A stretch of 5,528 bases of DNA. Source: Bdellovibrio sp. GTDB taxonomy: Bacteria; Bdellovibrionota; UBA1018. Below are positions 1 through 5,399 of the stretch, piece by piece; the first letter of the stretch is position 1; every line of letters begins with the position of its first letter. Position numbers and translations under genes: made by a program. The DNA is taken from NCBI GenBank assembly GCA_016213345.1, contig JACRAO010000037.1:1-5528 (forward strand), in the 5' to 3' direction. The notes under the pieces are model-generated. The model did no database searches and had not been told where the DNA came from. It worked only from the letters and a program-made list of their open reading frames with translations.

Positions 1-301
1 AATGTTCTCCTTCGATAAGAGTTTTAGTAATGGCTTCAAAGGCTTCTTGCCAATTCTGGGCCCTGAAGGGAATGGAGTGGGTTTGTTTGGCAAATTGCTC
101 TAGGAAATGGTTAATTTGCTGCTGCTTTGGCATTCCCTGAATGGCTTCAAAATAAAAATCCTTGTGTTTTCTTAAGCATTCCCTTAATAATGCACTCTTT
201 CCAACACGACGACGACCATAAATGATTCCTAACTCTGCTCGATCTGATGTTAGTACGTGATGAATTTATTTTATTTCTTTTATTCTTCCAATAAGGGACA
301 T
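1..301 (-). pseudogene. AAA ATPase (ATPase_2/DUF234-like), 5' part, interrupted by an in-frame stop; runs off the window
   Basis: Reading the minus strand from the ATG at 301-299 gives MSLIGRIKEIK, a TAA at 268-266, then IHHVLTSDRAELGIIYGRRR and on through VGKSALLREC to the window edge with no further stop. The pre-stop piece fits the N-terminal F/LIGRxxEi box that opens archaeal-type ATPase_2 (often DUF234) proteins. After the stop comes a textbook Walker A, GRRRVGKS (positions 217-194). Both halves are in the same frame and correctly spaced for the family, so a single nonsense change is the simplest explanation. No ATG, GTG or TTG lies between the stop and the Walker A motif; the first downstream ATG (133-131) lies beyond it, so reinitiation would lose nucleotide binding. 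No clear ribosome binding site precedes the ATG. These ATPases are usually about 400-480 residues and mostly of unknown role, so only the first fifth is visible. A sequencing error, or a rare ATT start at 265, cannot be excluded. Confidence 0.75.
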
Positions 302-310
302 CAATATAAT

Positions 311-357
311 GTTAGTTCAGCAAATAGAACAAAGCAAGCATTCTTTGCTGAACTAAC
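311..357. repeat. Perfect 14-bp inverted repeat with 19-nt loop
   Basis: The left arm GTTAGTTCAGCAAA (311-324) is matched exactly by the right arm TTTGCTGAACTAAC (344-357). The repeat begins 9 bases upstream of the ATPase ATG on the minus strand, and no T-tract follows it on either strand, so it is not a classical intrinsic terminator. A shorter competing pairing, CAAAG (330-334) with CTTTG (343-347), is possible inside it. In RNA it could form a 5'-leader hairpin of the ATPase transcript; in DNA it could be an operator or the trace of a small mobile element. The sequence alone does not decide among these. Confidence 0.7.
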
Positions 358-424
358 TATAACTCATTATGGATTGCTGTTAAAAGCATAGGCAGCATAT
401 ACTTGTCATAATAAAGATTAGTAT

Positions 425-452
425 TTACAAAGTAATAATATTGTAGTACTAT
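425..452 (+). promoter_or_regulatory. Possible promoter of the brnT-remnant/brnA unit, with TAGTACTA palindrome
   Basis: TTTACA (425-430) matches five of six bases of the -35 consensus, and TACTAT (447-452) matches four of six of the -10, with a 16-base spacer. The 8-bp palindrome TAGTACTA (444-451) lies over the -10 element. BrnA-type ribbon-helix-helix proteins are known to repress their own operons by binding palindromes of this sort, so it is a candidate operator; this is inference. An alternative, TTGTCA (403-408) with TACAAA (426-431) at 17 bases, is also possible. The rest of 358-424 shows nothing else that I recognise. Confidence 0.3.
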
Positions 453-460
453 CTTAAATA

Positions 461-508
461 ATAGATTTCGAATGGGACGACGAAAAAGGTCAATATTATC
501 AGAGGTGA
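461..508 (+). pseudogene. brnT: Remnant of a BrnT-family toxin gene
   Basis: The codons at 461-508 read IDFEWDDEKGQYYQR and then TGA. BrnT ribonuclease toxins characteristically begin with M-x-F-E-W-D-x-x-K, and here the same string appears with ATA where the start ATG would be expected. The frame stops 3 bases before the brnA ATG, the usual tight brnT-brnA spacing. Normal BrnT is about 90 residues, so almost the whole RNase fold is gone. The final residues QYYQR could be the native BrnT C-terminus joined by an in-frame internal deletion, but this is less certain than the N-terminal match. The ribosome binding site AGAGGTGA, which serves the antitoxin gene, lies over the end of this scrap. 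It is unlikely to make a functional toxin. Confidence 0.6.
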
Positions 509-511
509 TTT

Positions 512-754
512 ATGGGAGATCAATATGATTTTTCAAATGCAAAAAAAACAAAGAAGACTAAAGAAATAAAGATCCTAAAGACCTTTCGACTAGATCCTGA
601 TGTGATTGAATGGCTTGAAGAACAAGGTGAAAAACAGGGAATAGGTTATCAAACTTTCTTAAATTGGTTTTTGAAAAAATCAATGGGAACCGTGCGTTCC
701 TTGGAAGACCGCCTTGGAAAACTTGAAGAAGTTGTTTATCGGAAGAAAGCTTAA
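512..754 (+). CDS. brnA: BrnA/CopG-type ribbon-helix-helix antitoxin, apparently orphaned
   Basis: The product is an 80-residue protein that would bind and neutralise a BrnT toxin and repress its own operon. The N-terminal YDFSNAKK segment (5-12) is the toxin-contacting lead typical of BrnA/CopG-antitoxin proteins. After a lysine-rich linker comes the ribbon-helix-helix: strand KTFRLDPD (23-30), helix VIEWLEEQGEKQG, then GYQTFLNWFLKKSM (45-58), matching the family's GYQT-(L/F)-(I/L)-N signature. Residues 63-77 form a charged, possibly coiled-coil tail that is longer than in many family members. The start is well supported by AGAGGTG (501-507) just upstream. The toxin gene that should precede it is reduced to a scrap ending 3 bases before this ATG. 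The gene is intact and may persist as a solitary repressor or as an anti-addiction factor against a related toxin elsewhere. It could also be classed as a COG5304-type CopG antitoxin. Confidence 0.8.
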   Translation: MGDQYDFSNAKKTKKTKEIKILKTFRLDPDVIEWLEEQGEKQGIGYQTFLNWFLKKSMGTVRSLEDRLGKLEEVVYRKKA

Positions 755-764
755 AATGCAATAT

Positions 765-779
765 CTCGGATTATCTGAG
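765..779. terminator. Weak hairpin between convergent genes
   Basis: CTCGGA (765-770) can pair with TCTGAG (774-779), including one G-T wobble, around a TTA loop. That loop is also the stop codon of the minus-strand gene (773-771). It sits in the 16-base gap between two convergent genes, where a shared terminator is expected. No run of T follows on either strand, so a strong intrinsic terminator is unlikely. Confidence 0.2.
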
Positions 780-1520
780 GAGAAATGATTTGGCTTCTTT
801 CTCTGTAGCTTTTTTAACTAAAACATTTTGTGAATTCCAAAAAATCTGACAAGGACGTCCAGATTCTTCAATATACCAAAGGCTAAGCAGATCTCTAAAA
901 TATAATGTAATTTTTTTGGTTTTTGTTTGCTTCGACATGGCATCTTCTTTTTCTGGTCTAATCCATCCTGAAATAGGTTGGAAGTTTTCGTTTGCTCCGT
1001 CTTCTAAAATTGCATAAAATGACTTTGTCTGACCGACTTTAAGTGTTGGTAAATTTTTAGCTGCCCAGATTGGAAAGAAAACCTCAAAAAAGACATTTTT
1101 TGATATTACCTTCGAAAAAGGCGCTAATTGTTGTTTGTCTTTAGTTGTTTTGATTGTCATTATTGCAGCAGCGGTGCCTTTATTTTCAACAGAGGCGTCT
1201 ATATTTATTTCAGCTGTCTTATTTTTTGTTTGAAAATTAAAAAATAAAGGTGTTAGTTCTAGGTTATTTTTGGCATATGCTCCAAGGTGTTCTTCGTTGA
1301 TAAAGCCTTCTTCTTGTTTCCAATAGTGGTTTTGAAAAAAAATTCTTTGATCTACGGCTTCTACTTTGTCATGATAATAACCATATGGAATCTTATTTGC
1401 TATGCTTACGGTGTACCATTGATCCCATAATAACTTTCTTACTTCTTTGCTGCCAGCCATAGTTGTTTCGGAAACTAATATACATAATGACAATAGACTT
1501 AATATACTTATATTATTCAT
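771..1520 (-). CDS. Exported protein of unknown function, coupled to the YihY-family gene
   Basis: I do not recognise this 249-residue protein. Residues 4-18 are a hydrophobic stretch (ISILSLLSLCILVSE) followed by TTMAGS, which suggests a Sec signal peptide cut near residue 22. The N-region MNNIS has no positive charge, which is unusual, but the codon just before the ATG is TAG, so no upstream start exists. There is no lipobox. The mature part looks rich in beta strands: WYTVSIANKIPYGYYHDKVE (35-54) reads like the 'tone-of-voice' opening of DUF3108-like secreted or outer-membrane-associated proteins, with VEAVDQRIFF next and a later LPTLKVGQTKSFYAIL (157-172). This comparison is only a hint. 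The start overlaps the stop of the upstream YihY-family gene in an ATGA, which argues for co-translation and a shared envelope role. It could also be a periplasmic or surface lipid-binding protein; nothing catalytic is visible. Confidence 0.75.
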   Translation of the reverse strand: MNNISILSLLSLCILVSETTMAGSKEVRKLLWDQWYTVSIANKIPYGYYHDKVEAVDQRIFFQNHYWKQEEGFINEEHLGAYAKNNLELTPLFFNFQTKNKTAEINIDASVENKGTAAAIMTIKTTKDKQQLAPFSKVISKNVFFEVFFPIWAAKNLPTLKVGQTKSFYAILEDGANENFQPISGWIRPEKEDAMSKQTKTKKITLYFRDLLSLWYIEESGRPCQIFWNSQNVLVKKATEKEAKSFLLR

Positions 1521-2329
1521 CTAAGATCCACTCTTTTTTGCAATGACGCCGTGATAGCCGCACCTGTAAGCAAAATTAACCACAAAATATAAATCCATAG
1601 GAGTAAAATAGGAATTGCTCCAAGGCTTCCATAAATTTTACTGTAAGAGACTACATTTTTTGTATAAATAGAATAACATAATTGAGCAATATTGAAAATT
1701 CCTGAAATAATAGCGGATGTAATTAGAGCAGACCATGTGTTTACTTTTCTATGAGGTACCCATTTGTAGATACAAAACAAAATTATGGTATTTAATGTGA
1801 AGAATAAAAATCCATTTGGTATTAATCGTGTAAGTTTTAATTCATTAGAGGTCATTGCGCCTAAAGCTATAGAAAGTGCCAGTGGACCTAACGTAATGAA
1901 AAACCAATATGTAGAAATTCGTTGAAACCAGGTTCTTTGGATTGTTGTTTTCCATACGCGATTGATTGCTTTTTCCGCACTCGAAAGCATACTCATACTT
2001 GTTAAGATAAGAGCTGCTAAACCTCCTGTTCCAATGGCTCCAGCATGTGCGTTCGAAATAAGTTTGCGTATGGTTTGCATGGCTTCTTCTGAAGTGCCTT
2101 CAGTTAAGTTTTCTAAGATGAAAGGTTCTATTATGGTGTAGAGTTTTTCCATTCCTCCAAAGGCATGAAAAATCGAAAAACTTACTGCCAGGAGCGGGAT
2201 TATTGATAAAATAGTCGTGTAGGCAAGGCTTGAGGCAATTAAGAGGAGTTGAGCTTCGAGGATATGGTTTTTAATATCTGATATTATGAGTTTTAGTGAT
2301 GTAAAGAAATTATGCAGACGTAGTCTCAT
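1517..2329 (-). CDS. YihY/BrkB-family inner-membrane protein
   Basis: This 270-residue polytopic protein has about six membrane spans, near residues 28-56, 98-117, 141-160, 171-189, 198-222 and 236-262. Family hallmarks are ASSLAYTTILSIIPLLAVSF (32-51), the AINRVW motif (121-126), and YGSLGAIPILLLWIYILW (233-250) followed by a small-residue LLTGAAITASL helix. Length is close to that of full-size homologues such as E. coli YihY (about 290), so it appears complete. The family was once named ribonuclease BN in error and also BrkB for a serum-resistance locus; its role is unsettled, with proposals of transport or envelope lipid homeostasis. AAGGA (2347-2343) may serve as the ribosome binding site for the ATG at 2329, at a rather long spacing. 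The 3' end overlaps the next gene by 4 bp, and the gene diverges from tadC. Confidence 0.92.
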   Translation of the reverse strand: MRLRLHNFFTSLKLIISDIKNHILEAQLLLIASSLAYTTILSIIPLLAVSFSIFHAFGGMEKLYTIIEPFILENLTEGTSEEAMQTIRKLISNAHAGAIGTGGLAALILTSMSMLSSAEKAINRVWKTTIQRTWFQRISTYWFFITLGPLALSIALGAMTSNELKLTRLIPNGFLFFTLNTIILFCIYKWVPHRKVNTWSALITSAIISGIFNIAQLCYSIYTKNVVSYSKIYGSLGAIPILLLWIYILWLILLTGAAITASLQKRVDLR

Positions 2330-2420
2330 GACACATTTATCGTCCTTATATTAAATACAATTAGTTTATTATTATGTAATAAATAACGCGGTCGTATATA
2401 AGTTTTATCTTTTCACTAAA
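2330..2420. promoter_or_regulatory. Divergent AT-rich promoter region between the yihY-like gene and tadC
   Basis: The 91 bases between the two divergent starts must carry promoters for both units. A TATATA (2395-2400) lies 20 bases before the tadC ATG and could be its -10, with no convincing -35 at the right distance. In the other direction the region contains several AT-only stretches but no clear paired hexamers. No operator, riboswitch or strong ribosome binding site for tadC is visible. Confidence 0.3.
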
Positions 2421-3377
2421 ATGCCCGATAATAGCATTAGACACACTATGTCTTTTATGGGGAATATTTCGATTAATACGGTGCTCCTATATGTGGCCTA
2501 TGGGCTGTTTGGCATAGGTGTGTTTTTGTTTGTTCGCATGCTGCTCAAAGAAGAAGAAGCTCGCGTGGTCCAGGAAACCCTTGAAGATCTTAAAGGTAGA
2601 AAATCCAGTAGTAAATTTGTAAAAATAATCAGGCCATTTTTTACACAATATGTACTGCCGCTTGTTAGAGGAAAAGAATCTTTTGAAAACATGCGACAAA
2701 ATTATCGAAGAAAACTAATAACTGCTTCACTAAAAGAAGAGTTTACTCCTGATGAGTTTATTGCTTTTAAATTCTTTTTGATTGGTTTTTTCCCAATAGC
2801 TGGAGCTATTTTCAATATTTTAGAGTTAATTGACGCAAGTTGGTATTATTTCGTTTTATTTGGTATTGGCGGCTGGTTTTACCCTGATTTGTGGATAGGT
2901 GGTCGTATCAAGAGACGACAGCGTGAAATTTTAAAATCCCTTCCTTTTATTGTAGATTTGCTAGTTCTTTCGACCGAGGCTGGTCTTGATTTTATTGGGG
3001 CTATTGGCAAAGTGGTAGAGAAAGCGGCTGCAGGTCCCCTGGTAGATGAGTTTGCACAACTGTTAAGGGAAATTAGACTGGGCTCTTCTCGTGCAGATGC
3101 ATTAAGGGAGATGTCAATTCGTATAAATATGATTGAGATTAACTCCTTTGTGGCTATTTTGATTTCAGCTGATCAAATGGGAGCTTCGATAGGTAAAATA
3201 TTAAGGCAACAGTCTGATCAAATTAGAACTGAAAGAATGATTCGAGCCGAAAAGGCCGGAGCAGCTGCGTCACAGAAAATTTTAATCCCCCTTGTATTTT
3301 TTATCTTACCTGCTGTTCTTATTATGATTTTTGGCCCATTTTTTCTGGATTTCTTAAGCGGGGGGGGTGGCAAGTAA
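2421..3377 (+). CDS. tadC: TadC-like inner-membrane platform protein of a Tad/Flp pilus (type II secretion F family)
   Basis: This 318-residue protein belongs to the GspF/TadB/TadC family, whose members form the inner-membrane platform that the TadA ATPase acts on to assemble Flp pili. Membrane spans are near residues 19-42, 116-136, 139-158 and 287-312. The T2SSF domain covers about 175-305, with SLPFIVDLLVLSTEAGLDF (173-191), ADALREMSIRI (225-235), ISADQMGASIGKILRQQSDQ (248-267) and RAEKAGAAASQKILIPLVFF (275-294), the typical TadC C-terminal pattern. Length and span layout fit TadC better than a single-domain fragment. The start is uncertain: Met1, Met10 and Met13 are all close together and none has a clear ribosome binding site. 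No tadA or tadB gene precedes it; it is the first gene of its transcription unit. The C-terminal SGGGGK is encoded by a run of eight G (3360-3367), odd in so AT-rich a sequence. TadB is the main alternative naming. Confidence 0.9.
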   Translation: MPDNSIRHTMSFMGNISINTVLLYVAYGLFGIGVFLFVRMLLKEEEARVVQETLEDLKGRKSSSKFVKIIRPFFTQYVLPLVRGKESFENMRQNYRRKLITASLKEEFTPDEFIAFKFFLIGFFPIAGAIFNILELIDASWYYFVLFGIGGWFYPDLWIGGRIKRRQREILKSLPFIVDLLVLSTEAGLDFIGAIGKVVEKAAAGPLVDEFAQLLREIRLGSSRADALREMSIRINMIEINSFVAILISADQMGASIGKILRQQSDQIRTERMIRAEKAGAAASQKILIPLVFFILPAVLIMIFGPFFLDFLSGGGGK

Positions 3378-3405
3378 TTGACGGCCATGGGGGATAATAA
3401 ACAAT

Positions 3406-3774
3406 ATGAGAATAATAAAAGTTAAATCCTTAAAAAATCAACAAGTTATGTCCGATAAGTGTTATGTAGCGGAGTCTTTTTTTGATCGACTAAAAGGACT
3501 TATGGGAAAAACTGTTTTAATGGAAGGAGAAGCAATGCTTTTCCCGCGTTGTCAAAGTGTGCATATGTGGTTCATGAAAATGTCCTTAGATATTATTTTT
3601 TTGAAACAAGGCAAGGAAAAAGAAATACACGAAGTTACATCTATTTTCGCACAAGTTAAACCATGGAAATTGTTACCTCTGTTGGATGTCAAAGCTTCAG
3701 AAGTTTTAGAATTACAAGCCGGGATAACAAAAAAATTGAATATTCAGGTAGGCGATAAGCTATGTATAAACTAA
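3406..3774 (+). CDS. DUF192 family protein
   Basis: This 122-residue protein matches DUF192 (PF02643) throughout. The signature ESFFDRLKGLMG (23-34) corresponds to the family's 'a.t...r..GLM', followed by GEAMLF (41-46) and HMWFMKMSLDIIFL (53-66), the counterpart of the common FWMkNt..PLDiiF block. Then come EIHEVTSI, LDVKASEVLELQAG (93-106) and a closing LNIQVGDKL (111-119). The family folds as a small beta barrel and has no settled biochemical role. Many members are exported, but this one shows no signal peptide and should be cytoplasmic. GGGGG (3389-3393) is a possible ribosome binding site. It sits 28 bases after tadC and its 3' end overlaps the FHA gene by 13 bp. DUF192 genes recur beside tad genes in several phyla, which suggests a helper role in Tad assembly; that role is inference. 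Confidence 0.9.
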   Translation: MRIIKVKSLKNQQVMSDKCYVAESFFDRLKGLMGKTVLMEGEAMLFPRCQSVHMWFMKMSLDIIFLKQGKEKEIHEVTSIFAQVKPWKLLPLLDVKASEVLELQAGITKKLNIQVGDKLCIN

Positions 3775-5393
3775 CTATCATTTCAGGTCCAAACCGTGGA
3801 ACAAGTTATGGTTTTCAAGATGGTGAAGTCAGTATTGGTAGACAAATGGGCAATACTGTTGTGCTTGTTTCTCCAAGTGTTTCTAAGCGACATTGTGTTT
3901 TGGTTGTTCAAAATGATGAAATAATTTTAAGAGATCATGGTAGTTCTAACGGCACTTTTGTAAATGGAATTTTAACTCGTTCAAAAACAATTGGTCCGGG
4001 GGATCGGATAGGAGTGGGCGAATTTATTTTAGAGCTTGTCAAACCTACGCCTCCTTCGCTTCATAATGCACCGGCAATTTATGGTTTAGGCAATGTAATT
4101 CAGTTTCCAGATAAAACACAAAAGAAGGACATTGGTGCCGAGGGCAATACTACTTCGTTAAAGTCAATAGAAAGAGTTCCTCAAGATTTTAAAGAAAAAG
4201 TAGCTTTGTTTATTGATAAACAAATTATGCCATTTTTTTATGCGTTAAATTTTAAATATGATTTGAAAACTATTGGTGCATGGATTTTGACTTTATTATG
4301 TTTAGGAAGTTTGTTGGTGTCTATACAGCCTTTGATTGAAGTTAATCACCAGAGTCTTATCAATGAACTGGGATTGCGAGCAAAATTTATAGCTAAACAA
4401 ATTGTAGCAAAAAATGCACCATTTTTGGCTACTAAAACTGACATTAGCACAGATATAGGGTCATTAGAGAAAAGTGAAAAAGATGTTCGAATGGCGATAT
4501 TAGTGGATTTAGAAAACAGAATTTTAGCGCCAACTAATCGAATGAATCAATATTTAGTCTCAGGCGAAGAGGCCAAGATTGCAATACAGACTAGAAACAG
4601 ATTTTTATCTGGTAGAGAAGAAGGAGTCATTATAGAAGCCACTAATCATAACGTGGTTGCAATTGAGCCAGTTAAAATTTTTAATCCAAGGTTAAATAAA
4701 AATATAGTAATAGCAATGGCTATTGTATCTATTGATTCTTTACAATCGTTGCCTAGTTTAGGTGATGTCGGACTATTTTATTCAAAAGCAATAGTTTTAA
4801 ATGGACTACTTTTTATTATTGCTTTTTTAATTTTGTATTTCAGTACATTGAAACCTTTCCAGGTTTTAAATGACGATATTGATAAGGTCTTAAAGGGTGA
4901 TATGAATCAAGTTACTAAAGAATTTAAAATTTCCGAACTTAGTTCTCTTTGGGATAATATAAATTCAGCTTTGCAAAGGGTGCCTAGAAGCACCATGACC
5001 ATGAGCGGAGTAGATAATATGTCATTTCAAGGCACTTTATCGTCCGCAGATTGTGTAGCACCTTTTGAAGTTATTGGTGGTATTTCAAAACATGGCATTG
5101 TAGTTTGTGATTCAGAAAAGAAGATTTTATATTTCAATCAAGTTTTTGAAGAAATTAGTGGATTACATATTGAACAAGTCAAAGGTGAAACTTTGATGTC
5201 AGCAGGAAGAGATCAAGCTTTTTTAGCTCTTTGTCAGGATATGTTTTCTAAAGTGGTTTCTGGTGGGCCATCAATTCAGGAAGAGTTTGAATTTTCTGGT
5301 GTTTTATTTGGTATTTATTTAATAGCTATGGGTGCAGCAGGAACAGCACCAAAATGTTATGTTTTTATTATAGAGAAAAAAGAAGGGGCGTAA
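3762..5393 (+). CDS. FHA-domain membrane sensor with HAMP-like linker and PAS-like C-terminus, no catalytic output
   Basis: The 543-residue protein opens with a full FHA phosphothreonine-binding domain (about 2-93): G26-R27, S41-K42-R43-H44 and S62-N63-G64-T65 with N68-G69 are the conserved ligand-loop residues, all present. A linker of about 75 residues leads to TM1 (171-189), an extracytoplasmic region of about 150 residues (190-341), TM2 (342-361), a HAMP-like segment (362-406, with KPFQVLNDDIDKVLKGD), and a PAS-like domain (about 433-540, with GIVVCDSEKKILYFNQVFEE). No histidine kinase, GGDEF, phosphatase or methyl-accepting region follows; the protein ends with the PAS domain. The FHA and PAS domains would both be cytoplasmic, so the likely output is protein recruitment through FHA. 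The start overlaps the DUF192 gene by 13 bp and has AGGTAGG (3746-3752) upstream at good spacing, so coupling is likely. The extracytoplasmic region may be a Cache-like ligand sensor, but I cannot confirm it. Confidence 0.85.
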   Translation: MYKLTIISGPNRGTSYGFQDGEVSIGRQMGNTVVLVSPSVSKRHCVLVVQNDEIILRDHGSSNGTFVNGILTRSKTIGPGDRIGVGEFILELVKPTPPSLHNAPAIYGLGNVIQFPDKTQKKDIGAEGNTTSLKSIERVPQDFKEKVALFIDKQIMPFFYALNFKYDLKTIGAWILTLLCLGSLLVSIQPLIEVNHQSLINELGLRAKFIAKQIVAKNAPFLATKTDISTDIGSLEKSEKDVRMAILVDLENRILAPTNRMNQYLVSGEEAKIAIQTRNRFLSGREEGVIIEATNHNVVAIEPVKIFNPRLNKNIVIAMAIVSIDSLQSLPSLGDVGLFYSKAIVLNGLLFIIAFLILYFSTLKPFQVLNDDIDKVLKGDMNQVTKEFKISELSSLWDNINSALQRVPRSTMTMSGVDNMSFQGTLSSADCVAPFEVIGGISKHGIVVCDSEKKILYFNQVFEEISGLHIEQVKGETLMSAGRDQAFLALCQDMFSKVVSGGPSIQEEFEFSGVLFGIYLIAMGAAGTAPKCYVFIIEKKEGA

Positions 5394-5399
5394 GATAAA

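Noticed and set aside
311..357. Intrinsic terminator for a gene ending near here
   Set aside because: No T-tract follows either arm, the stem is not GC-rich, and no gene on either strand ends just before it.
558..761. Minus-strand open frame of 67 codons
   Set aside because: It lies opposite the well-supported brnA gene, has no recognisable motif, and looks like an antisense shadow.
1517..2329. Ribonuclease BN annotation
   Set aside because: YihY/BrkB proteins were given that name in error; the sequence is a polytopic membrane protein with no nuclease motif.
2487..2699. Two minus-strand open frames of 70 and 64 codons
   Set aside because: Both run antisense within tadC in different frames, lack a ribosome binding site and resemble no family.
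3387..3425. Short plus-strand ORF starting ATGGGGGAT between tadC and the DUF192 gene
   Set aside because: Only 12 codons, no ribosome binding site of its own, and its G-run is better read as the DUF192 ribosome binding site.
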